Shown: in pieces, positions 1 through 7,035 of the stretch
How the letters are laid out: each line of letters begins with the position of its first letter
Numbering within the stretch: position 1 is the first letter of the stretch
DNA from: Pollutimonas sp036675955
GTDB lineage: Bacteria > Pseudomonadota > Gammaproteobacteria > Burkholderiales > Burkholderiaceae_B
Length of the DNA: 26,472 bases
Direction of reading: 5' to 3'
Assembly (NCBI GenBank): GCA_036675955.1
Contig: JAKFDW010000366.1
Span: 1-26,472, forward strand
Notes under the pieces: generated by a model
What the model was told of the DNA's origin: nothing
Seen by the model: the letters and a program-made list of their open reading frames with translations, nothing else
The model's database searches: none
Made by a program: the position numbers and the translations under genes

Positions 1-1
1 C

Positions 2-955
2 CATTTTGTTGGCAAGACATTTGCAATCTGGGTATTGCTGTTCGCAATACTCGCCTTTTTCGCCCCCGCGCAATTCCGCTGGATCGGCCCTTACGTTGTA
101 CCGCTATTGGGCGTCATCATGTTCGGCATGGGACTCACGCTCTCCAAGGGCGACTTTGCCGAAGTCTTCAAGCGCCCAGGCACCGTCCTGATCGGCGTGC
201 TGGGCCAGTTCATCATCATGCCGGGCCTGGCTTGGGTCCTCAGCACAGCCTTGCAGCTGCCGCCCGAAATCGCCGTCGGCGTCATTCTGGTCGGATGCTG
301 CCCCGGGGGCACCGCTTCCAATGTCATGACCTTTCTGGCGCGCGGCGACGTAGCGCTGTCGGTGGCCATTACCTCCGTGACGACATTGCTGGCGCCCATC
401 GTGACGCCAGCCCTGATCTACCTGCTGGCCAGCCAATGGCTGGAAGTCAGCGCCAGCGCGATGTTCTGGTCTATCGTACAAGTCGTGCTGCTGCCTATCG
501 CACTGGGCGTCCTGGCCCAATCTTTGTTGCGCGAAAAAGTGAAAGCTTGCGTCGATGTGCTGCCGCTGGTGTCTGTCGTCGCCATCGTGGCCATCGTCGC
601 CGCCGTCGTAGCCGGCAACCAGGAAAAGATCGCAACCAGCGGCCTGATGATCTTTGCCGTGGTCGTGCTCCACAACGGTTTGGGATTACTGCTGGGCTAT
701 TGGCTGGCGAAGCTGAGCGGCCTGAGCGTCGCCAAGCGCAAGACCATGTCTATCGAGGTCGGCATGCAGAACTCCGGCCTGGGCGTGGCGCTGGCCACTG
801 CGCATTTCTCTCCCCTCGCCGCCGTGCCGAGCGCTATCTTCAGCGTATGGCACAATATTTCAGGACCGTTGGTGGCTACCCTGTTCCAGCGTTTCAAGAA
901 CGACGAGGCCGATGGCGAAACGACAACGCTGACCGAGGTATCCCTGGCCAAATAA
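2..955 (+). CDS. BASS-family (bile acid:sodium symporter-like) transporter, 5' truncated by window edge
   Basis: Integral inner-membrane secondary transporter of the BASS superfamily (YocS/PanS group), which imports organic anions with sodium; the substrate cannot be read from sequence. The frame is open to the first base of the window and already encodes protein (HFVGKTFAIW...) before the first possible start codon, a TTG at 35, so the true start lies outside the window. About 317 residues are visible, close to the usual 310-330, so only a few residues are missing. Family signatures are PGGTASN with the following MTFLARGDVALS stretch, and EVGMQNSGLGVALA near the C-terminus. These correspond to the two pseudo-symmetric sodium-site segments of the fold. 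Hydrophobic segments run throughout, and the C-terminus is short and acidic. It converges on the next gene with a terminator between them. Confidence 0.85.
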   Translation, partial: HFVGKTFAIWVLLFAILAFFAPAQFRWIGPYVVPLLGVIMFGMGLTLSKGDFAEVFKRPGTVLIGVLGQFIIMPGLAWVLSTALQLPPEIAVGVILVGCCPGGTASNVMTFLARGDVALSVAITSVTTLLAPIVTPALIYLLASQWLEVSASAMFWSIVQVVLLPIALGVLAQSLLREKVKACVDVLPLVSVVAIVAIVAAVVAGNQEKIATSGLMIFAVVVLHNGLGLLLGYWLAKLSGLSVAKRKTMSIEVGMQNSGLGVALATAHFSPLAAVPSAIFSVWHNISGPLVATLFQRFKNDEADGETTTLTEVSLAK

Positions 956-990
956 ACGTGGCGATATAACACAGCGTTTACCCCAAAAAA

Positions 991-1037
991 AAAGCCCGCC
1001 ACACCATGGACTGACCCCATAAAGTGTGACGGGCTTT
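991..1037. terminator. bidirectional rho-independent terminator between convergent genes
   Basis: Inverted repeat AAAGCCCGCCACAC (991-1004) and GTGTGACGGGCTTT (1024-1037): a 14-bp stem with one mismatch and a 19-nt loop. An A-run (985-993) precedes it and a T-containing stretch follows, so it can act in both directions. It lies between the plus-strand transporter ending at 955 and the minus-strand gene ending at 1065. Confidence 0.75.
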
Positions 1038-1064
1038 CCTCTATACGGCGCAACCTGGCCGGCG

Positions 1065-2003
1065 TTATGCCTTTTGTTGCGCTTCTGCTCCGCACATGGC
1101 CGATTTCGACGCTTCCGCTATTTCTTCATAGCTGAGATCGCGGATATGCGTTGCGATGGACCAATGGTGCCCAAACGGATCCTCGAGCACGCCATAGCGG
1201 TCGCCCCAGAACATATCGTCGGCAGGCATGATCACTTTTGCACCCGCCGCGACCGCGCGTTCGATTGCCGCATCGACTTGATCGACATAAAGATGCACCG
1301 ATACCGGCGTGCCCTTGAGCGTAGTCGGCGCCATCGCCCCGCATTCGGGAAACTCATCCATCAGCATCACAACGGAGTCGCCGATCCGGACAGCGGCATG
1401 CATGAGCTTGCCGTCGGGTCCGGCCAGACGGCCCATTTCCGTTGCACCGAAGGCTTTTACATAGAAATCGACCGCATCGGCAGCGCCCGCGCACACGAGA
1501 TGCGGTGTTACGGTGTTCATGCCGCGCGGAGTGGCCGTAAGCTTGACCGTTCCGTCCGGTTCCATGTCGAACAGCGCCTTATTCGTCTGGACGTCGAAAG
1601 GCGCCGATATATGCTCGTGACCGATCAACCATACGCCATCGATTTTCTTGTGGCAGGTGGTCATGCGCATCCACGACGATTTCTGCTGACCGTCGTCGTC
1701 CTGAGCGCCGCAACTGAGCAGGCAATGACTGAATGCCACGTTGCCGTCGACTGAAATGTCGAGTTCGCGAATCTGGAATGTCATGTGGTTGGTGCACATC
1801 TGCAGGCACGCTTCCCAGTGCTTGCCATAGGCTTCGGCGCCTTTGAACTGCAGTTGTATGATCGCGTCGAACGCGACCACGTCGCGCGCGTAATGGGACA
1901 TGATTTTCTGTATATCGCCTGCCTCTACCGCTTTCAGCCAGCTTTCGACCCGCGCCTTGATTTCGGCCTGGACGCCGGTGCCTGTACTGCTTGCTGTATC
2001 CAT
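1065..2003 (-). CDS. two-domain protein: SnoaL-like (NTF2 fold) domain plus PhnB/glyoxalase-like VOC domain
   Basis: The 312-residue protein joins two small folds. Residues about 10-145 resemble SnoaL/DUF4440 ketosteroid-isomerase-like proteins: the VESWLKAVEAGDIQKIMSHY opening, then VVAFDA, and the DGVWLIGHEHIS strand near the end. Residues about 165-290 resemble the PhnB branch of the vicinal-oxygen-chelate family (TPHLVCAGAADAVDFYVKAFGA, ending YGVLEDPFGHHWSIATH). The exact reaction is unknown; both folds occur in enzymes acting on small organic molecules. The start is the ATG at 2003 because AAGGAGAG sits 5 nt upstream of it; an upstream in-frame start at 2063 has no such site and would add 20 residues without domain character. 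It is divergent from the HxlR regulator, which may control it. It is presumably cytoplasmic, as no signal peptide is seen. Confidence 0.8.
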   Translation of the reverse strand: MDTASSTGTGVQAEIKARVESWLKAVEAGDIQKIMSHYARDVVAFDAIIQLQFKGAEAYGKHWEACLQMCTNHMTFQIRELDISVDGNVAFSHCLLSCGAQDDDGQQKSSWMRMTTCHKKIDGVWLIGHEHISAPFDVQTNKALFDMEPDGTVKLTATPRGMNTVTPHLVCAGAADAVDFYVKAFGATEMGRLAGPDGKLMHAAVRIGDSVVMLMDEFPECGAMAPTTLKGTPVSVHLYVDQVDAAIERAVAAGAKVIMPADDMFWGDRYGVLEDPFGHHWSIATHIRDLSYEEIAEASKSAMCGAEAQQKA

Positions 2004-2094
2004 AGTGTCTCTCCTTGGGAAGATGGTGATGCCTTCCGATCGGCAAGAAACTGTGCCGCCCATCGAAGGTCATCAGGCGTAACTTAACACTTTA

Positions 2095-2113
2095 TAGTCC
2101 TAAAAAACAACTA
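2095..2113. promoter_or_regulatory. candidate HxlR operator in divergent promoter region
   Basis: An imperfect palindrome TAGT-N11-ACTA lies in the AT-rich part of the 141-bp gap between the divergent SnoaL/VOC gene and the hxlR-type gene. TATAGT at 2093-2098 could be a -10 for the rightward gene, and its complement TATAAA at 2091-2096 a -10 for the leftward one; no convincing -35 was found for either. HxlR/DUF24 regulators typically bind short palindromes in such divergent gaps, but the assignment is inference. Confidence 0.3.
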
Positions 2114-2144
2114 GACGATTCCAAAAAATGATAAACTCTTACTT

Positions 2145-2840
2145 ATGGCAATAAAACGGCGCTACAACGACGCGTGTGCGGCAGCCCATGCACTGGACCT
2201 CATAGGCGAGCGATGGGCATTGCTCATCGTGCGCGAACTCCTGCTGGGTCCCAAACGGTTTACCGATATACGGCGCGGCTTGTCCGGCATCAGTCCGAAT
2301 GTGCTCGCACAGCGCTTGAACGAGCTTGAAGCGGCATCGGTAGTGCGGCGCCTTAAATTGCCGCCGCCGGCCAGCGTGTGGGCATACCGGCTCACACCCT
2401 GGGGCCAGCAACTCGAACCCATCCTTCTCCAGCTGGCGCAATGGGGCGTACGGTCGGCGTCCTTCCCCCGCCCTTCCGGACTGGGAACCGACGCGATGAT
2501 TCTCTCGCTGCGCACCATGTTCATTCCTGCCAACGCAGGGACATTCGCGGCTACGCTAGAAATTCAACTGGAAGACGACGTGTTTTTTGCCAAGGTGGCG
2601 GATGCGCACATAGATCTCGGCCGGGGCGTGCCCGATCAAGCCGACGCCCGCATCCAGACCGATACCGACACGCTGCTCATGCTGGCCTACGGCAAGGCCG
2701 ATCTGGACCAGGCAGTACAGGCAGGCACATTCAAAGTCGAAGGCGGCAAAGATGTCGTGCAATCGTTCCTGGCCTTGTTCAGCCTGCCGGCAGATGCATT
2801 CGGAAAAACTATCGCCGGGACGACAGTACTATCCCGCTGA
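2145..2840 (+). CDS. HxlR-family transcriptional regulator with C-terminal SCP2-like domain
   Basis: DNA-binding regulator of 231 residues. Residues about 8-100 form the HxlR winged helix-turn-helix: YNDACAAAHALDLIGERWALLIVRE, then LLGPKRFTDIRRGL and ISPNVLAQRLNELE. This includes a conserved Cys near the N-terminus that serves redox or electrophile sensing in some family members. Typical HxlR proteins have 100-150 residues; here about 110 extra residues resemble a sterol-carrier-protein-2 fold (DADTLLMLAYGKADLDQAVQAG-type segment read here as TDTDTLLMLAYGKADL, then GTFKVEGGKDVVQSFLALFSLP), which suggests binding of a hydrophobic ligand. The ATG at 2145 has no strong ribosome binding site. The gene is divergent from the SnoaL/VOC gene, and its 3' end overlaps the convergent DMT gene by 32 bp. 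Confidence 0.85.
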   Translation: MAIKRRYNDACAAAHALDLIGERWALLIVRELLLGPKRFTDIRRGLSGISPNVLAQRLNELEAASVVRRLKLPPPASVWAYRLTPWGQQLEPILLQLAQWGVRSASFPRPSGLGTDAMILSLRTMFIPANAGTFAATLEIQLEDDVFFAKVADAHIDLGRGVPDQADARIQTDTDTLLMLAYGKADLDQAVQAGTFKVEGGKDVVQSFLALFSLPADAFGKTIAGTTVLSR

Positions 2841-3708
2841 CAATCAACGCGAATGCGGCGCCATGGTAGGCCTGCGGCATTTCGCCCAGGAACGCCGAGG
2901 ACATCAGCGCGGCAAACAAGGGCGTGAGATTATTGAAGAACCCCGCCGTGTTGGGTCCCGCGCGCTGCACGCCCAGCCCCCAGCAGCGAAAGGCGATAAT
3001 GGCCGGACCGACGGCAACATAGGCCAGACCGGCTGCCAGGGGCCAGCCCCAATGGATGGCGCTATCGGTAAGCGCCCACTCGCCGGCGGCGAAAACGCCC
3101 GACCACGCCACGCCAAATGAAATCTGCGCCAGCAGGAAGGTCGCCCAGTTACGGCGTATTCCTTCGGGATCGCGGGACTGGCTGAGCGACCAGCTATAAA
3201 AAGACCACACCATGGTGGCCACTATCATGAAGACATCGCCGGCCACGAAACGCAATCCCAGCAATTGACGCCATTCGCCGTGGCTCAGTACAACCAGTAC
3301 GCCGATGACGGACAGGACGGCGCCTATCACCTGCTTGCGCGCCACCTTGGCATCAAAGAACAGGAAACCTATCAGAAGCATCCACACCGGCATGCTGGCG
3401 CCGACCAGGGTCACGTTCATGGGCGTCGAGGTATGCAGTGCTATGTATTGCAAGGCGTTATAGAGGCCTATACCCAGCAGCCCGAGCACGGCATAGCGCC
3501 TGTAGTTCGTCCATAAGCCGGCGCCCTTGCGGAATATGGAATAGCCTATGGGCAGCAAGATCAGGAAGGCAATGGCCCAGCGCAGGAAGTTGAGCGTGAT
3601 GGGCGGTATCAAATCGCTGATGAGCCGCCCCACAACAGCATTGCCAGCCCAAAGTAACGGAGGAACAACAAGCAATAAAGCGGTCGACGGGGTAAGTTTG
3701 TGATCCAT
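2809..3708 (-). CDS. EamA/DMT-superfamily transporter
   Basis: Inner-membrane protein of 299 residues with the ten-helix layout of the drug/metabolite transporter superfamily: two EamA repeats, about residues 10-140 and 150-295. Seen in the sequence are PPLLWAGNAVVGRLISDLIPP with NFLRWAIAFLILLP in repeat 1, the ALQYIALHTSTPMNVTLVGASMPVWMLLIGFLFF segment, and AGFFNNLTPLFAALMSSAFLGE in repeat 2. These are classic EamA landmarks. Members usually export amino acids or metabolites; the substrate here is not predictable. The last 32 bp overlap the 3' end of the convergent HxlR gene. Its start is divergent from cysE across 94 bp; a role in exporting cysteine-pathway compounds would be speculation from that position alone. 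Confidence 0.85.
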   Translation of the reverse strand: MDHKLTPSTALLLVVPPLLWAGNAVVGRLISDLIPPITLNFLRWAIAFLILLPIGYSIFRKGAGLWTNYRRYAVLGLLGIGLYNALQYIALHTSTPMNVTLVGASMPVWMLLIGFLFFDAKVARKQVIGAVLSVIGVLVVLSHGEWRQLLGLRFVAGDVFMIVATMVWSFYSWSLSQSRDPEGIRRNWATFLLAQISFGVAWSGVFAAGEWALTDSAIHWGWPLAAGLAYVAVGPAIIAFRCWGLGVQRAGPNTAGFFNNLTPLFAALMSSAFLGEMPQAYHGAAFALIVSGIVLSSRR

Positions 3709-3735
3709 GGGTCCGGTTCAGCACTGGCAAATAGA

Positions 3736-3765
3736 TTGGTATCATACTTACCCCAGACACATAAT
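3736..3765 (+). promoter_or_regulatory. candidate promoter for cysE
   Basis: TTGGTA (3736-3741) and CATAAT (3760-3765) are separated by 18 bp, matching sigma-70 boxes at 4/6 and 5/6. They lie 37-67 bp upstream of the cysE start, in the divergent gap with the DMT gene. The predicted leader carries GGAG at 3788-3791, slightly far (11 nt) from the ATG at 3803. Confidence 0.35.
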
Positions 3766-3802
3766 GCTTGATTGCAGAACCCAGGCCGGAGCGCATTAAT
3801 CC

Positions 3803-4747
3803 ATGGCAGTTTTCGACATCAACCCCATCGTAAGTTCTCTGAATGCCATACGCCAGGACTGGCGTACCTCCCAGGGACGCTCGCGCGAGCCCGGCGGCCG
3901 CGAATTCCCATCGCCGCAGGCACTGACCAAGATACTGGACGATCTCAAAGGCGTGCTGTTTCCCATGCGGCTGGGCCCGCTGGACCTGCGCCAGGAAAGT
4001 GAAGACTTCTACATTGGCCACACACTGGACTCAACGCTGCACGCCCTGCTGCGCCAGGTTTGCCTCGAGCTCCAGTATCAGACGCGGCACCAGGGACTGG
4101 GTGAGTGCGAAATCGAAGCCAGGGCAACCACAGCCGTACAAGCCTTCGCAGCGGCCCTGCCCGAAATCCGCCGCCTGCTGGATACCGACGTTTTGGCGGC
4201 CTACCATGGCGACCCGGCCGCTCGCAGTGTGGACGAAGTCCTGCTGTGCTATCCCGGCGTGCTGGCCATGATCCATCACCGTATTGCTCATCAGTTCTAT
4301 AACCAGGATCTTCCGCTGCTGGCCCGTATGTCCGCCGAGCTTGCGCACTCGCAAACAGGTATCGACATACACCCGGGCGCACGCATCGGCGCCAGCTTCT
4401 TCATCGACCACGGAACCGGTGTGGTCATCGGCGAGACCAGCATCATCGGTGAGCGGGTGCGCATCTACCAGGCGGTTACGCTGGGCGCCAAGCGCTTTCC
4501 TACCGATGGCAACGGCAAGCTGGAAAAAGGCCTGCCGCGTCACCCGATCGTGGAAGACGATGTCGTCATCTATGCCGGGGCTACCATCCTGGGCCGGGTA
4601 ACGCTCGGCAAAGGATGCACCGTGGGCGGCAATGTATGGCTGATCGACGATGTCCCGCCGGAAGGACACGTTACGCAAGCCGACTCGCAGGGCATGCAAA
4701 GCTGCGACCCGGCCGTCCACGGCACTACTGAACGACACCATGAGTAA
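3803..4747 (+). CDS. cysE: serine O-acetyltransferase (EpsC type)
   Basis: Cytoplasmic enzyme making O-acetylserine from serine and acetyl-CoA, the first committed step of cysteine synthesis. The 314-residue protein has an alpha-helical N-terminal part (1-180) and a left-handed beta-helix of hexapeptide repeats from about 185 (GIDIHPGARIG) to 290. Residues matching the catalytic Asp and His set of CysE are visible: D188 in GIDIHPGA, H203 in DHGTG and H247 in RHPIVEDDVVIYAGA. The long N-terminus is typical of the EpsC variety rather than the 273-residue enteric CysE. The C-terminal tail after residue 290 is short, with one Cys (301), as in enzymes whose C-terminus governs cysteine feedback; that part is inference. 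The stop overlaps the next gene by 8 bp, so the two are translationally coupled. Confidence 0.93.
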   Translation: MAVFDINPIVSSLNAIRQDWRTSQGRSREPGGREFPSPQALTKILDDLKGVLFPMRLGPLDLRQESEDFYIGHTLDSTLHALLRQVCLELQYQTRHQGLGECEIEARATTAVQAFAAALPEIRRLLDTDVLAAYHGDPAARSVDEVLLCYPGVLAMIHHRIAHQFYNQDLPLLARMSAELAHSQTGIDIHPGARIGASFFIDHGTGVVIGETSIIGERVRIYQAVTLGAKRFPTDGNGKLEKGLPRHPIVEDDVVIYAGATILGRVTLGKGCTVGGNVWLIDDVPPEGHVTQADSQGMQSCDPAVHGTTERHHE

Positions 4748-5285
4748 AGACTTTCCCGGCTACTCCGGGCCGACAGCCAGCGTCGAGGTGCCGCTTGAAA
4801 TGCTGGCTGCGTGTCATCATCGTATCGAGCGTCAATGCTCTACCCTGGTTCGCCTGTCGGCGCACCTCCAGCACCATGGCAGCGATGCGCAGGCCAGTAC
4901 TGCCGCCACGGCCATCATGCGCTATTTCGAAACAGCCGCGCTTCAACACCATGCCGACGAGGAACAGGACCTGTTCCCCGCCCTGGTCGAGTCCATGGCC
5001 GGATCCGATGCGGTCTGCATCCGCGAACTGATAGAAGGCCTGACAGCAGACCATCGTCGGCTCGAGGCTATGTGGAAAGGCTTAAAGCCGGTATTGCAGC
5101 AGATAGAAGCGGGCGAACCCGCCCTGCTCGATCAGGACCAGGTGGAGTCCTTTGCCGATTTATACGAAAGCCACATGAAGCGCGAAGACGACGAGTTGAT
5201 TCCCATGGCCGGACGCCTGTTGAGCGACGATGCAATCACTCGTATTGGTCGCGCCATGCGCCAGCGTCGCGGAATACCGGATTAA
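4740..5285 (+). CDS. hemerythrin-domain (HHE) protein
   Basis: Protein of 181 residues consisting of a single hemerythrin-like four-helix bundle. Candidate di-iron ligands are spaced as in the family: H26/H27, H70/H71 with E75 (HHADEEQDLFPAL), H105 (ADHRRLEAMW) and H145 with E149 or E152 (YESHMKREDDELIP). Such proteins bind oxygen or nitric oxide, or support iron-sulfur repair. The ATG at 4740 overlaps the cysE stop by 8 bp and is preferred over an upstream in-frame start at 4650, whose 30 extra residues (MSRRKDTLRKPTRR...) lie wholly inside cysE and are basic with no domain match. Coupling to cysE suggests a role in cysteine supply, iron-sulfur or redox homeostasis, but that is inference. 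Confidence 0.85.
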   Translation: MSKDFPGYSGPTASVEVPLEMLAACHHRIERQCSTLVRLSAHLQHHGSDAQASTAATAIMRYFETAALQHHADEEQDLFPALVESMAGSDAVCIRELIEGLTADHRRLEAMWKGLKPVLQQIEAGEPALLDQDQVESFADLYESHMKREDDELIPMAGRLLSDDAITRIGRAMRQRRGIPD

Positions 5286-5301
5286 GGCCTGTCGACAGGC
5301 C
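5286..5301. terminator. 16-bp perfect palindrome filling the gap between two convergent stop codons
   Basis: GGCCTGTCGACAGGCC occupies exactly the 16 bases between the TAA of the hemerythrin gene (5283-5285) and the stop of the leftward solute-binding gene (5302-5304). It can fold as a 6-bp stem with a TCGA loop in RNA from either strand. There is no adjacent T-run, so it is at best a weak or rho-assisted bidirectional terminator. Confidence 0.4.
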
Positions 5302-6129
5302 CTAATGGCAATCCGTAACGGTCTGGTCCAGATACACTTCGAATGCAATATCGCGTGCGGCTAATTTCACCAGCTTCTCTAGATAACGGCTGTCCGCCCA
5401 ATCCCCGCTTACCTTCTTCAGCGCGTCGCGAGACTGCACATCGCCGGATGGAATGAGAAAGACCAGGGGCGCGACGTCCCTGACCGGCAAACGGGCGGAG
5501 AACTTCTTCCATTCAGGAAGCTTGATCAGTTCATTCAACATGGCGCTATCGTGTACCGCCGCGTCGCAGCCACCGATACGCAAAGCCAGCAAGGAATCGG
5601 CGGGCGCCCTGAACAACTTCTCCACAGCGCCGTACCTTGCGGCCATCTGGCCCACGTAGCGCCCGCCCTCTGACATGCAGACAGTGCGGCCCTGCAATTG
5701 GTCCCACGTCTTTATATCGGTGTCAGTGCGCATGATGGCCATGGCGCCCGATGAGTGGCCGGTCGAAATCGACACCGTGGTCGCGGCGGAAGCCTTTGAT
5801 TCGACGGCGGGCACAAGCAGCAAGTTCGCTTTTCCCGCCTCCAGCATAGCCCCCGGCCGCGCCGGGTCGGCGGCAACGGTTTGTGCTTGCAAGGACAATC
5901 GTTTCGCCAGGTCGTCCACCAGGGCCGTGGCGACACCCTCTGGAGTGCGCACCTTGGCGCCCGCGACGAACGGCGGAGGCACATACTGCACACCGGCCAC
6001 CAGCGTATCGCCGGAGGCCAGGCCCTGGCCGGCCTGCGCGGCCGCAGCTGCCATGCAGGCATACGACAACGTGGCAGCGCGTAACGCCCGGACGGCGGTC
6101 ATATGGCGGCTCAAGGCAATGGCCCTCAC
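5302..6129 (-). CDS. periplasmic solute-binding protein, family 3-like
   Basis: Secreted protein of 275 residues. An N-terminal signal peptide is visible (basic MTAVRALR..., then alanine-rich up to AQA-G). The rest has the two-lobe pattern of family-3 (amino-acid-type) binding proteins: VAGVQYVPPPFV and VDDLAKRLSLQAQTVAADPARPGAMLEAGKANLLLV at the first lobe, DQLQGRTVCMSEGGRYVGQMA at the hinge, and a CDAAVHDSAML segment matching the usual GRxDAxxxD position. The start is uncertain: a GTG at 6129, one base after the permease stop, or an ATG at 6102 that gives a cleaner signal peptide. Neither has a strong ribosome binding site. It is last in the ABC operon. A second binding protein of a different family in this position is unusual; it may widen substrate range or act separately. 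Confidence 0.75.
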   Translation of the reverse strand: MRAIALSRHMTAVRALRAATLSYACMAAAAAQAGQGLASGDTLVAGVQYVPPPFVAGAKVRTPEGVATALVDDLAKRLSLQAQTVAADPARPGAMLEAGKANLLLVPAVESKASAATTVSISTGHSSGAMAIMRTDTDIKTWDQLQGRTVCMSEGGRYVGQMAARYGAVEKLFRAPADSLLALRIGGCDAAVHDSAMLNELIKLPEWKKFSARLPVRDVAPLVFLIPSGDVQSRDALKKVSGDWADSRYLEKLVKLAARDIAFEVYLDQTVTDCH

Positions 6130-6130
6130 T

Positions 6131-6904
6131 TTATACGTATTGGTAGCGCAACAGCTTGCGTTTCAGATTTTCAAGAATGACCTGGTCGATCAAGGTCGCC
6201 AGAATTGCAATGGTGAGAATATTGGCCATCACGCCTATCATGTCGGCCGTTTCGCCCGCATAGGCCAGTGAGCGGCCAAGCCCTTGCCCGAAGCCGATCA
6301 GCATCTCGGCCGAAATCAGGGCCCGCCAGGCGTTGCCAAATGCAAGCTGCGCACCGGTGATGAGTTCGGGCATGACTGCGGGCAGGTACACGCGCTTAAG
6401 CATTTCCCAGCGGCTGGCCCCCATGACCCGCGCGGCGGACACATGGACATTCTGCACGCTCTCGGTGGCGTTCATGACCGACAACGCGGCGGGGAAAAAT
6501 GCCGCGAGCGCAATGACGACGATGATGGGCATATTGCCGAATCCCATCATGATCAGGAACAAGGGCACCCAAGCAATAGACGGAATGGACTGCAAGATGA
6601 TAATGGCCGACTTCAGCACTTCGCGAAAGAAGAACAGCACGGCGCCTATCAGACCGAAGCCGATGCCGAACAGCAAGGCAAAACCATAGCCGAAACCGAG
6701 GCGCGTCAGGCTGCCCGCCAGCACGCTGCGAAATTCGGCCGTTTGCACGTCTTCCCAGAGACGAACCATGACCGTCGGAACGCCCGGCATGAGAAAGTCG
6801 GGAAGTATCCAGGCAGCGACCTGCCAGAACAATAAAATAGCCGCGACTGCCACGACCATGGCAAGCTTTTTTCGGTAACCGGAGAGACGAATCTGGGTGC
6901 TCAT
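6131..6904 (-). CDS. ABC transporter permease, nitrate/sulfonate/taurine (SsuC/TauC) type
   Basis: Inner-membrane channel subunit of 257 residues with about six transmembrane segments, from an N-terminal helix at KLAMVVAVAAILLFWQVAAW to helices near the C-terminus. The BPD_transp_1 coupling loop is clear at VSAARVMGASRWEMLKRVYLPAVMPELITGAQLAFGNAWRALISAEML, corresponding to the EAA---G motif that contacts the ATPase; GQGLGRSLAYAGETAD after it is typical of SsuC/TauC. It presumably forms a homodimer with the ATPase encoded upstream. The gene is preceded by a 131-bp gap with a strong hairpin, so its level may be set below that of the binding protein. The ATG at 6904 has only a weak GAAG upstream. 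Confidence 0.9.
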   Translation of the reverse strand: MSTQIRLSGYRKKLAMVVAVAAILLFWQVAAWILPDFLMPGVPTVMVRLWEDVQTAEFRSVLAGSLTRLGFGYGFALLFGIGFGLIGAVLFFFREVLKSAIIILQSIPSIAWVPLFLIMMGFGNMPIIVVIALAAFFPAALSVMNATESVQNVHVSAARVMGASRWEMLKRVYLPAVMPELITGAQLAFGNAWRALISAEMLIGFGQGLGRSLAYAGETADMIGVMANILTIAILATLIDQVILENLKRKLLRYQYV

Positions 6905-6920
6905 AAATGCTTCAAAATCA

Positions 6921-6946
6921 AGATGGCCGGGCTATGCCGGCCATCT
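6921..6946 (-). other. strong intercistronic hairpin in ABC operon (attenuator or mRNA stabiliser)
   Basis: AGATGGCCGG (6921-6930) and CCGGCCATCT (6937-6946) form a perfect 10-bp stem with a 6-nt loop, just before the permease start. On the transcribed (minus) strand it is followed by TGATTTTGAAG, only partly T-rich. A second small hairpin (CTGCC/GGCAG with a 4-nt loop, 7004-7017) lies next to the binding-protein stop. The placement after a binding-protein gene and before its permease fits differential expression within the operon. Confidence 0.6.
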
Positions 6947-7035
6947 CCAAATAAGGGCGAATTGCCTGAGTTGGGGAATCAAAACGACGCGTTAACACGC
7001 CTGCTGCCGCAAGGCAGATAATTACCGGCGAAATA

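Noticed and set aside
1026..1754. 242-codon plus-strand frame opposite the SnoaL/VOC gene
   Set aside because: No ribosome binding site, no domain, and the opposite frame has clear domain signatures and a perfect Shine-Dalgarno site.
4650..4739. 30-residue N-terminal extension of the hemerythrin protein
   Set aside because: It lies entirely within cysE, is basic without domain character, and the ATG at 4740 gives the normal coupled overlap and family length.
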